Shown: positions 17,304 to 24,740 of the stretch, piece by piece
How the letters are laid out: every line of letters starts with the position of its first letter
How positions within the stretch are numbered: position 1 is the stretch's first letter
NCBI GenBank assembly: GCA_958434805.1
Contig: CAUBDX010000012.1
Span: 1-64,000 of the forward strand
Length of the DNA: 64,000 nt
Direction: 5' to 3'
Source: an uncultured Phocaeicola sp.
Lineage (GTDB): Bacteria > Bacteroidota > Bacteroidia > Bacteroidales > Bacteroidaceae
Translations under genes and position numbers: made by a program
The notes under the pieces: model-generated
The model's input: the letters and a program-made list of their open reading frames with translations, nothing else
Told to the model about the DNA's origin: nothing
Databases searched by the model: none

Positions 17304-18008
17304 TTTCTCGAAGATTTTCTTCTTGTGAAACTTGACGGTATTGGCATCAATAAAGAGAGTTTCTCCAATCTCAGTGTTCGACAGTCCTTTGACGGAGAGC
17401 TGGAGAATCTCTTTTTCACGGTCGGAAAGAATTAGTTCCGGCTGTTTTCTCCATCGTCTGCCCTCGAATGAATAGATATAGTGGTCAGTACATGTATGGT
17501 CTGATATGACTACATCTCCGATGTTTTTCTCCGGTGAAAGTGAAACTGTACATAGAGCCAGCCATATATCTCCCTTGCCACTTAGCAAAACGGGTGTTAG
17601 TTTGTGGTGGATAAGGTGCGGATGCTTTTCTGATGTGTGGATATGAAAGTTATATTCGATAGACAAGTCAAGCCTTTTTTCTATAGGCTGGTCATAGTAG
17701 AACCGGAATCCAGCTTCGTTGATTTCCATAAGACGGTTTATCTCGTCAGACGGAACAACCTCAAAGTAGAAAGCATAACCTTTTTGTTGCACTTCTTCCG
17801 GTGAATGACCGCAGAGAAAAAGCGGGTTGGACGATACGTAAAGGAAATTCTTGCGGTGATAGTCTATGATATATAGGCTATGATTGGTATTGCGGGCCAA
17901 AGCATCAGCCATGACAATACATACATCGGTTTTTGCATACTCGCTATCTGGTATTTGTATGTCCGTATTTATAGGGCGAAAGAAATTGCTTATAATATTT
18001 TGTTGCAT
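17244..18008 (-). CDS. LuxR-type transcriptional regulator with PAS-like sensor
   Basis: 254 residues. The N-terminal half (about 30-150) resembles a PAS fold (L-Y-V-S-S-N-P-L-F-L-C-G-H-S-P-E-E-V). The C-terminus is a LuxR/FixJ HTH (L-S-D-R-E-K-E-I-L-Q-L-S-V-K-G-L-S-N-T-E-I, then N-T-V-K-F-H-K-K-K-I). It is a cytoplasmic regulator sensing an unknown signal. It converges on the receptor operon of module 3, its likely target. The promoter region contains a perfect 17-bp inverted repeat. Confidence 0.85.
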   Translation of the reverse strand: MQQNIISNFFRPINTDIQIPDSEYAKTDVCIVMADALARNTNHSLYIIDYHRKNFLYVSSNPLFLCGHSPEEVQQKGYAFYFEVVPSDEINRLMEINEAGFRFYYDQPIEKRLDLSIEYNFHIHTSEKHPHLIHHKLTPVLLSGKGDIWLALCTVSLSPEKNIGDVVISDHTCTDHYIYSFEGRRWRKQPELILSDREKEILQLSVKGLSNTEIGETLFIDANTVKFHKKKIFEKLHAENITEAVGIAANLRLI

Positions 18009-18032
18009 AATTGATGTTCTGATTTAGTATTG

Positions 18033-18040
18033 CAAAGTTA
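18033..18040 (-). promoter_or_regulatory. -7 box (TAACTTTG) of the LuxR-type gene
   Basis: Exact TAnnTTTG about 25 bases upstream of the ATG. The -33 region falls inside the adjacent inverted repeat. Confidence 0.5.
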
Positions 18041-18081
18041 TAAAAAGTACAGACCATAATAAAAATGGTCTGTACTTTTTA
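18041..18081. terminator. 17-bp perfect inverted repeat; terminator and possible operator
   Basis: TAAAAAGTACAGACCAT and its exact complement around a 7-base AT loop. It is flanked by T-rich tails on both strands, begins three bases after the stop of mob remnant 3 and covers the -33 region of the LuxR gene. A terminator for the former mob gene is the simplest reading. Confidence 0.6.
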
Positions 18082-18083
18082 GT

Positions 18084-18162
18084 TTATATTCTGAGCCCTC
18101 TATTTTTTCTTGGCTCCTCCTCTGACTGTCGTAAACTTCGTCTTAACTTTTCCCATTGTTTA
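18084..18162 (-). pseudogene. Last 26 codons of a mobilisation protein, copy 3
   Basis: Reads K-Q-W-E-K-L-R-R-S-L-R-Q ending R-G-L-R-I-stop, parallel to copies 1 and 2. Upstream sequence is unrelated and contains no start. It marks the right edge of module 3 and of the recognisable mosaic. Confidence 0.6.
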
Positions 18163-18866
18163 GAGGTTTTATCCCGATTTAGGTACTGTAGCCAGGTAAT
18201 TATACTAAATAGTTGATTTTCTTTTATTTCCTGATATTACAAAGGTACAAAAGAAAATGAGATTTCAAAGTGTACTAAAAACGTACTGAATAATAGGAAA
18301 CGGGCAAAATAGGGAAAAATGGAGAATATAGGAAATATGCAAATAGTTGATAATAAGGGAAATAAATACTTTTGTTATCCTATGATTTCTATGGCTTGTA
18401 CCCGATATTTCACTTGGGTGAAAAGGGCTTTTCATCTGTGTGAATATCCGTTGTCACTAAAGTGGAATCACTGCTTCACATAGGTGAGGCAACAGTATAT
18501 ATTGGAAGTTAACGCAATGACATCCTATTAAATTAAATGAAAGCACGGCATGTCCTGTCAGATCCAATCTGATATCTGCGGCTCTTATACAAATAATGGG
18601 CGAATGTTTCCATCTCCATTGCCTACATACCGATTCAGGGACATTATGGATGTTTTTACACGGTAAATCGCTGGTAATGAGAGAGATGGTGTGATAGAAG
18701 AATTTTATGTTTTACATAAGACGAAATCACCTTTTCCTTTGGTTCTTATCCGGATTACTCTTGTTGGGCTCTTTCAGCCGCTTGGCTTCACTTCTATAAA
18801 GTAATACTAAATCAAAATCGAGCATTACTTTTTGAAACCAACAGCTTCTCCTGATGTAGTAACGTT
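18163..18866. other. Gene-poor 700-bp stretch right of the mosaic
   Basis: No gene that I can support. It contains a TACCTTTG box on the minus strand near 18245, as often found before integrase genes, but no coding start follows. It also holds the palindrome array at 18409-18488. It probably contains the element-chromosome boundary. Confidence 0.4.
18409..18488. repeat. Four-unit palindrome array with 22-bp period
   Basis: Units start at 18409, 18431, 18453 and 18475: TTCACTTGGGTGAA, TTCATCTGTGTGAA, GTCACTAAAGTGGA and TTCACATAGGTGAG, each an imperfect TTCAC-N4-GTGAA dyad, with 8-base spacers that differ. The exact 22-bp step (two helical turns) puts all dyads on one DNA face. Not a CRISPR: units and spacers are too short. 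Confidence 0.65.
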
Positions 18867-20504
18867 TTACGTTCTTGCCTTGAATACAGGACTTGCTTTT
18901 TGTATCTCCGACTCAAAGCCGAACCAGTAGCCATGTTCCCCCTTTTCATCGGCAGGAAGGAAACACAGACGAAGGCTTTCTTTGTATTCTCCATAAATGA
19001 TATTCCAAGTGGCAGGAGGGATTTGTCGTTTGGTCCATACTTTCTCGGCAGGGAGTTTTTTCAGTGACATGCCTGCTTCTATCCAGGCAATAGTAGCCTG
19101 TATCTGGTATTCGGGGTAGTTTTGTTTGCAGAACTCATACAGTATCAAGCCTCGTTTCTCCAGACTCATGGGCTGGTCTATCAGATTGACTTTTGTTAAA
19201 TATGCAAGAAAACGATGGAGGAATTGTTTGTCATTCAAAATGAGTTCACGTGTCAGTGTCTGCCATGCCGGTGTGTTGTAAAATCCGTCCAACAAGCGTG
19301 AAAGTTGGCGGGCTGTCTGCAATTCACTGACACTGATCTCGTGGGTTTGTAGCACTTCGTATGGCGGCAGAGGGGAATATTTGATTCCTAACTCTTCCGC
19401 CCTCCGGCGCATTTCGGTTCCGGGAAGCAGCTTGAGTGACTCCAGTTGGATTTCTCCCGCAGCATATCCGGCAAGGGTACGGACATCTTCAAATATCTCA
19501 TGAAGGTGATAAAGAGGCAGGCCGGCAATAAGGTCGGCGTGGGTTTCCATGTTGGGCAAGGCGCATAGGAATCTCAGACCATCCAGTGCATCAGATAGTT
19601 TGCCCATCCGGCGGCTTTTCTCAAGTACAGGTTCGCGCAGGCTCTGGATGCCGGCTTCCAGATGAAGCAGTCCTTTGGGCAGCAGGCTGAGTTCTTCTTT
19701 CAGCTCTTCTGACAACAGGGCGGGATGTATTTCCAGATGGAAGCGGATATCGGGATGGAATTCCAGAAAGAGCCGGAGTAGTTCTTTGGCTCTTCGAGGG
19801 TTGTAATTAAAAGTACGGTCTAATACGCGTACATTTTTGATGCCATGTGCATGGATGAGTTGTAGCCTTTCGCGGATGCTTTCGATGGAAAGGGTGCGTA
19901 CCGGTTTTTCACCGCCGCTGACACAGAAGGCGCAGGTGTTGAAACATCCGCGTGTTGTTTCCAGTTGGACAAAGGGCTTGCTCCAGTTAAAGAAACGGCT
20001 TTGTTCTGGCGGGACGAGTCCGGCGAAATTCAGTACGCGGGCTATGCCGTTGTCTTTATATTCTTTGTTAGGAGTGAGGTAACAGAGTCCGGGCACGGTG
20101 TGCCATTGTTCCGGATGGTTCCAGCAGGTCAACCATTGTGGAAAGACTTCTTCTCCTTCTCCTCTGAAAACACAATCCACAAATGGATTTTTGCGGAGGA
20201 ACTCTTCATTGTCTCCCAGAAATTCCGGACCGCCCAGCACCAGGCAGGCTTCGGGGAGCAATGCTTTTACTCTGGAAGCGACATGCATCAGTTGCTCATG
20301 GTTGAAAAGCCAGGTGGTTGCGGCAAGGATGTCGGGTCGGTGGCGGTAGATCTCATCGACAATCATTCCTGTATTTTCGTTGATGGTGGCAGATACGATT
20401 TCCCATTCTATAGAAGGGTCTGTCATGATTTGTGCATGTAGGGCTGGCAGTGCCAATGAGGAATGGGCATATGAACTGTTCAGGTCTATCCAGAGAATCT
20501 TCAT
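18867..20504 (-). CDS. B12-binding-domain radical SAM protein (DUF4080 type)
   Basis: 545 residues. The N-terminal cobalamin-binding-like Rossmann domain (about 1-140) contains L-V-L-G-G-P-E-F-L. The radical SAM core (about 175-400) has the 4Fe-4S motif C-F-N-T-C-A-F-C near 188-195. The C-terminal DUF4080-like region is about 410-540. It should perform a radical reaction on an unknown substrate in the cytosol. The gene precedes two GNAT genes in transcript orientation only loosely; gaps of 15-17 bases suggest one minus-strand unit with them. Confidence 0.85.
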   Translation of the reverse strand: MKILWIDLNSSYAHSSLALPALHAQIMTDPSIEWEIVSATINENTGMIVDEIYRHRPDILAATTWLFNHEQLMHVASRVKALLPEACLVLGGPEFLGDNEEFLRKNPFVDCVFRGEGEEVFPQWLTCWNHPEQWHTVPGLCYLTPNKEYKDNGIARVLNFAGLVPPEQSRFFNWSKPFVQLETTRGCFNTCAFCVSGGEKPVRTLSIESIRERLQLIHAHGIKNVRVLDRTFNYNPRRAKELLRLFLEFHPDIRFHLEIHPALLSEELKEELSLLPKGLLHLEAGIQSLREPVLEKSRRMGKLSDALDGLRFLCALPNMETHADLIAGLPLYHLHEIFEDVRTLAGYAAGEIQLESLKLLPGTEMRRRAEELGIKYSPLPPYEVLQTHEISVSELQTARQLSRLLDGFYNTPAWQTLTRELILNDKQFLHRFLAYLTKVNLIDQPMSLEKRGLILYEFCKQNYPEYQIQATIAWIEAGMSLKKLPAEKVWTKRQIPPATWNIIYGEYKESLRLCFLPADEKGEHGYWFGFESEIQKASPVFKART

Positions 20505-20519
20505 GTTTCTTTTTCTTGT

Positions 20520-21041
20520 TTATTCGGTCGGCAAAGATAACTCTTTTTCGGTTAATGTCCGCTGGTAAGCGATGCGGGATGTGCCATTGTGGGTATAAAT
20601 GATGCCACAACGCCGGAAACCGTACTTTTTCAGGATATTCTGCATCACAAGGTTGTCGTGGTGGGTATCTACCCGGATATTGTTGCAATGTTCGAAACAC
20701 CATTTGAGGCAGGCGTCAGCTACTCCCTTCTGTTTGCCGTTGGTAGCCATGCGGTGAATGACGTAATATGGTTCGTTGTTCAGCCAGTTGCCGTCATCAA
20801 TGCGGGCATACGTGGGGTCCTCTCCGGGAATAAAACAGAATGTGCCTATTATTTCTCCGTTTTCATTTTCGCAAACATAGTTGGTTCCGTTGGTTATTTC
20901 TCGCAGAATCAATTCAACGGAAGGATAACCGTTTATCCATTGGTTGGGGTTGCCATGCTCTTTCATGAACTGACGGGCATAGTGGAATATTTCTATAATT
21001 GCATCCAAATCTTTGGGCAATGAATGTCTGATTGTTATCAT
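20520..21041 (-). CDS. GNAT-family N-acetyltransferase
   Basis: 173 residues spanning a whole GNAT fold (I-R-H-S-L-P-K-D-L-D-A-I start, acetyl-CoA site around M-A-T-N-G-K-Q-K-G-V-A-D-A, C-terminal L-K-K-Y-G-F-R). It resembles acetyltransferases of unknown small-molecule substrate. It follows the next GNAT gene by 17 bases on the same strand. Confidence 0.85.
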   Translation of the reverse strand: MITIRHSLPKDLDAIIEIFHYARQFMKEHGNPNQWINGYPSVELILREITNGTNYVCENENGEIIGTFCFIPGEDPTYARIDDGNWLNNEPYYVIHRMATNGKQKGVADACLKWCFEHCNNIRVDTHHDNLVMQNILKKYGFRRCGIIYTHNGTSRIAYQRTLTEKELSLPTE

Positions 21042-21058
21042 ATTGAAATAGGAATGGG

Positions 21059-21490
21059 TTATTCTAAATTCATTCTGTACACATTGGTCTGCTTTTGTTC
21101 GAAGCCTAATTTTTGATATAGCTTGTTGGCTGCTATCCGTGTGGGGTTTGAAGTAAGCATAATAAGAGGTATGCCTTGTTCCTTCACAAACCGGACAGCG
21201 TGGGTGACCAGCTGTTTGCTGAGTCCTTGTCCCCGGTATTTTTCATCCACTACCACATCTTCAATCCACGCTTTGCCGCCTGTGGGGCTGTGATAGATGC
21301 CTACAGTCAGCATTCCCGCAATTTCCTGATCAGCCAGTAAGAAAAACAGATGGGTGTTTTCTTGGGATATGATCTCTCTGAGGGTTGTCCCGGTCAGTTT
21401 TACCGGGCGGTTTGTGAGCTGCTCCAGCAGTTTTTGTACTGCATCGGTGTAGGCTGGGATAAAGTCTTTTACTTCTACTATTTCTGTCAT
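21059..21490 (-). CDS. GNAT-family N-acetyltransferase
   Basis: 143 residues, a minimal GNAT domain: V-E-D-V-V-V-D-E-K-Y-R-G-Q-G-L-S-K-Q-L (acetyl-CoA pyrophosphate loop near 77-95) and N-K-L-Y-Q-K-L-G-F near the end. Substrate unknown. It is the first gene of the minus-strand unit with the neighbouring GNAT and radical SAM genes. Confidence 0.85.
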   Translation of the reverse strand: MTEIVEVKDFIPAYTDAVQKLLEQLTNRPVKLTGTTLREIISQENTHLFFLLADQEIAGMLTVGIYHSPTGGKAWIEDVVVDEKYRGQGLSKQLVTHAVRFVKEQGIPLIMLTSNPTRIAANKLYQKLGFEQKQTNVYRMNLE

Positions 21491-21594
21491 TTTTATAGCT
21501 GAAATTAGAATCGGCTGTAAATATAGTGATTATTCTCCAGATAACTGATTATTTTTTTATATCTTGCTTACGTTTTAATAATAGATATGACATT

Positions 21595-22080
21595 ATGATT
21601 AGACGAGTGGAACTTCAGGATGCCAAAGCCATCACAACGATATACAATGAATATGTCGGGCACAGTGTGGCTACATTTGAAACGGAACCTTTGAGAGAGG
21701 AGGATATGCGTAACCGTATTGCCGGAATTGCCGTCCGTTTTCCCTATTTTGTGTATGAGGAAGAAGGGAAAGTAGTGGGTTATTGTTATGCCCATTTGTG
21801 GAAGGAGAGGGCTGCTTACAGGCATACGTTGGAAACAACGGTCTATTTAGCTCCCGGATACGAGGGGAAGGGCATAGGCAGGGAGTTGATGGAAAGATTG
21901 ATTGAAGAATGTCGTAGGGACGGGTATCGTGCACTGATAGCCTGTGTCACAGAGGGAAATGCTGTCAGTGATGCTTTGCATTTGAGGCTGGGATTTAAAA
22001 AAGTTTCCCATTTTAAGAAGGTAGGACTGAAATTCGGACGATGGTTGGATGTAGTGGATTACGAGTTGCTGTTATCCTGA
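21595..22080 (+). CDS. GNAT N-acetyltransferase, phosphinothricin-acetyltransferase-like
   Basis: 161 residues from the ATG beginning M-I-R-R-V-E-L-Q-D-A; upstream in-frame codons are non-conserved leader. Typical motifs are I-Y-N-E-Y-V near 20, T-V-Y-L-A-P-G-Y-E-G-K-G-I-G-R-E-L-M (acetyl-CoA loop) and H-L-R-L-G-F-K-K-V-S-H-F-K-K-V-G. Phosphinothricin-type enzymes acetylate amino compounds; the natural substrate here is unknown. Divergent from the two other GNAT genes. Confidence 0.85.
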   Translation: MIRRVELQDAKAITTIYNEYVGHSVATFETEPLREEDMRNRIAGIAVRFPYFVYEEEGKVVGYCYAHLWKERAAYRHTLETTVYLAPGYEGKGIGRELMERLIEECRRDGYRALIACVTEGNAVSDALHLRLGFKKVSHFKKVGLKFGRWLDVVDYELLLS

Positions 22081-22153
22081 AACCACTGTCCGGAATGAAC
22101 TTTTTAGGGTTATATGGAGTTATAAGCTTGTACCTAAATTAAAATAACCAACT

Positions 22154-22510
22154 ATGACTCAAGTAAACATCAAGAGGGTTTATGATGAACCTTCTGAACA
22201 AGACGGCTATCGTGTTTTGGTAGACCGCCTGTGGCCCCGTGGCATGAAGCGGGAATATTTGAAATACGATTATTGGGCAAAAGAGGTCACTCCATCCAAT
22301 GATTTAAGGAAATGGTTTCATGCGGATATAGAAAAAAGATGGGGGGCTTTTGCAGATATGTATCAAAAAGAATTGAAAGAATCGGATGCCGCTAAAGCGT
22401 TCATTGATAAGATAAAAGCTTATTCGAAAGTAACATTACTTTACGCTTCGAAAGAACAGGAGCGAAATCATGCTAATGTATTGAAACATTATTTAGACAC
22501 ACATTTGTAG
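22154..22510 (+). CDS. DUF488 family protein (YeaO-like)
   Basis: 118 residues with the family hallmarks D-G-Y-R-V-L-V-D-R-L-W-P-R-G near 17-30, W-F-H-A-D near 53 and L-L-Y-A-S-K-E-Q-E-R-N-H-A near 95-107. Small cytosolic protein of unknown function. It stands alone; the promoter of the carboxylase operon overlaps its last codons. Confidence 0.85.
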   Translation: MTQVNIKRVYDEPSEQDGYRVLVDRLWPRGMKREYLKYDYWAKEVTPSNDLRKWFHADIEKRWGAFADMYQKELKESDAAKAFIDKIKAYSKVTLLYASKEQERNHANVLKHYLDTHL

Positions 22511-22537
22511 TTTTTGTGCAAAAAACAAGTATCTTTG
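22504..22537 (+). promoter_or_regulatory. Promoter of the carboxylase operon
   Basis: TTTG-N22-TATCTTTG, then a leader of about 150 bases. The leader contains small hairpins (AGCC-AATTAT-GGCT; CTCCC/GGGAG followed by T4) that might attenuate transcription, but the stems are short. Confidence 0.5.
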
Positions 22538-22686
22538 CAGCCAATTATGGCTCCCACTTCTAAAAAACAGGGAGTTTTCGTTAAATAATCAATACTAATG
22601 AGAGATGCCACCCATGTAAGATGTGTTCATGTATAATGAATGCATCTGTAATTTTGTGTGACATTTCGGGTAAAAAGAGAAAGATT

Positions 22687-24198
22687 ATGATACAAAAGGT
22701 TCTAATTGCCAACCGTGGCGAGATAGCCGTGCGCGTTATGCGCTCTTGCAAAGAGATGGGTATCCGCACTGTGGCTGTTTTCTCGGAAGCCGACCGTACG
22801 GCGCGTCATGTGATGTATGCAGACGAAGCCTGTCTGATAGGGCCTGCCGCTTCCAAAGAAAGTTATCTGAATATAGATAATATCATTAAAGCTGCAAGGC
22901 AACATCATGCCGATGCCATTCATCCCGGTTATGGTTTTTTGTCCGAGAATGCTGATTTTGCCCGCCGGTGCAAAGAGGAGGGGATCATCTTTATCGGCCC
23001 TGCCGCCGAGACGATGGAAGCGATGGGTGACAAGATTGCCGCCCGTAAGCGTATGATTGCCGCAGGTGTTCCCGTGGTCCCCGGTACGGAACAGCCGTTG
23101 CAAAGTGCCGAAGAGGCGGTACGTATCTGTAATGAAATAGGCTATCCTGTCATGTTGAAGGCTTCTATGGGAGGCGGCGGTAAAGGGATGAGGCTGATAC
23201 ACAGTGAAGACGAAGTGGTGGAGGCATATAACACCGCCCGTTCCGAGTCCATGTCTTCTTTCGGGGATGATACGGTTTATCTGGAAAAATTTGTGGAGGA
23301 ACCCCATCATATAGAATTTCAAATTCTGGGTGACAATCATGGCAATGTAATCCATCTGTTTGACCGCGAGTGTTCTGTTCAGCGTCGCAACCAAAAGATT
23401 GTAGAGGAGAGCCCGTCTCCGTTCCTTACTCCGGAACTCCGTCAGGAGATGGGGGAAAAGGCGGTGGCTGCTGCCAGGGCAGTGAACTATTCGGGAGCCG
23501 GGACTATCGAGTTTCTGGTGGACAAGAACCGCAATTTCTATTTTCTGGAGATGAATACCCGTCTCCAGGTGGAGCATCCCATTACCGAAGAAGTGGTGGG
23601 CGTGGACTTGGTGAAAGAGCAGATCCGCATTGCCAATGATGAAGTGCTGCATTTGAAACAGGAAGAGCTGTATCAGCGCGGTCATGCCATCGAATGTCGT
23701 ATCTGTGCGGAAGACACGGAGAACAACTTCATGCCTTCGCCGGGTATTATCAAACAGCTGACGGAGCCTAACGGCATCGGCGTACGCATTGACAGCTACG
23801 TGTACGAAGGGTACGAGATTCCTGTCTTTTACGACCCGATGATAGGCAAGTTGATCGTGTGGGCCACAACCCGCCAGTATGCCATAGAGCGTATGCGCCG
23901 TGTGCTTTACGAGTACAAGATTACGGGCTTGAAGACCAACCTCAGTTATCTGAAACGCATTATGCATACCCCCGACTTTGTGAAGGGTGAGTATAATACC
24001 TTATTTATAGAGAAGAACTCCCGTATGCTGCTCCGTGGCAACGGCAACAATGAGGAGATTGAAAACATGGCCATGATCGCCTCTTATATTGACTATCTGA
24101 TGAATCTGGAAGAGAACAAGAGTCCCCAGCTGTCTGATGCCCGTCCCATCAGCCGTTGGCGTGAGTTCGGCTTGCAGAAAGGAGTGTTGAGAATCTGA
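22687..24198 (+). CDS. accC: Biotin carboxylase subunit of an acyl-CoA carboxylase
   Basis: 503 residues. It carboxylates carrier-bound biotin using ATP and bicarbonate. Seen: I-A-N-R-G-E-I-A-V-R-V at the N-terminus, K-A-S-M-G-G-G-G-K-G-M-R ATP-grasp loop near 158-169, E-C-S-V-Q-R-R-N-Q-K, and E-M-N-T-R-L-Q-V-E-H-P-I-T-E near 286-299. Start chosen at the ATG whose product begins at the conserved Q-K-V-L-I-A-N-R. It is the first gene of a three-gene operon with carrier and carboxyltransferase. The symbol reflects the subunit type; the enzyme may be a propionyl-CoA carboxylase or decarboxylase rather than acetyl-CoA carboxylase. Confidence 0.9.
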   Translation: MIQKVLIANRGEIAVRVMRSCKEMGIRTVAVFSEADRTARHVMYADEACLIGPAASKESYLNIDNIIKAARQHHADAIHPGYGFLSENADFARRCKEEGIIFIGPAAETMEAMGDKIAARKRMIAAGVPVVPGTEQPLQSAEEAVRICNEIGYPVMLKASMGGGGKGMRLIHSEDEVVEAYNTARSESMSSFGDDTVYLEKFVEEPHHIEFQILGDNHGNVIHLFDRECSVQRRNQKIVEESPSPFLTPELRQEMGEKAVAAARAVNYSGAGTIEFLVDKNRNFYFLEMNTRLQVEHPITEEVVGVDLVKEQIRIANDEVLHLKQEELYQRGHAIECRICAEDTENNFMPSPGIIKQLTEPNGIGVRIDSYVYEGYEIPVFYDPMIGKLIVWATTRQYAIERMRRVLYEYKITGLKTNLSYLKRIMHTPDFVKGEYNTLFIEKNSRMLLRGNGNNEEIENMAMIASYIDYLMNLEENKSPQLSDARPISRWREFGLQKGVLRI

Positions 24199-24222
24199 TT
24201 CTTCATTTAATTAAGCAAAAGT

Positions 24223-24738
24223 ATGGAAATACATATTGGAGACCGCGTAGCCGATGTGACGTTGGTGAGCAAGGAAGGAAACAAGGTACAGTTTATGATT
24301 GACGGAAAACCGTATGATGTGGATATCGTTATGGCCGAGAACGGAAGCTGTTCCATCCTGCACGATGGCAATTCCTTCAATGCCGAACTGATCCGTGGGG
24401 AGGGTGGAAAGAGTTATGATGTGAATATGTTCTACCGTTCCTATCATGTGGACATAGTGGACACCCAGACCAAGTATCTGCGTATGAAAAAGGGCGGCGA
24501 GGAGAGACAGGATGACAAGATTGTGGCTCCCATGCCCGGAAAGGTTGTGAAAATTCCCGTCCGGAAAGGCGACCGTCTGTCATCCGGGGATATTGTGGTA
24601 GTGCTGGAGGCCATGAAGATGCAGAGCAACTACAAAGTGACCTCGGACTGCACGGTAAGGGATATCCTGGTCAATGAAGGGGATTCCGTCAATGCTAACC
24701 AGGTATTAATAGTATTGGATATAATAAAAGAAGATTGA
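24223..24738 (+). CDS. Biotin carboxyl carrier protein of the acyl-CoA carboxylase
   Basis: 171 residues. The biotinyl domain occupies the last 75 residues, with A-P-M-P-G-K-V and the biotinylated lysine in E-A-M-K-M near 135. The N-terminal 90 residues are a beta-rich linker domain typical of Bacteroidales carriers. It shuttles carboxybiotin between the flanking gene products. Confidence 0.9.
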   Translation: MEIHIGDRVADVTLVSKEGNKVQFMIDGKPYDVDIVMAENGSCSILHDGNSFNAELIRGEGGKSYDVNMFYRSYHVDIVDTQTKYLRMKKGGEERQDDKIVAPMPGKVVKIPVRKGDRLSSGDIVVVLEAMKMQSNYKVTSDCTVRDILVNEGDSVNANQVLIVLDIIKED

Positions 24739-24740
24739 TC

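Noticed and set aside
18409..18488. CRISPR array
   Set aside because: Units of 14 bases and spacers of 8 are too short, units are imperfect, and no cas genes are present.
18163..18866. tRNA gene as integration target at the right end of the mosaic
   Set aside because: No cloverleaf or T-loop-like GTTCGA sequence was found by eye in this stretch.
22702..23967. 421-residue minus-strand frame inside the biotin carboxylase gene
   Set aside because: Antisense shadow of a strongly conserved gene in a codon-biased region.
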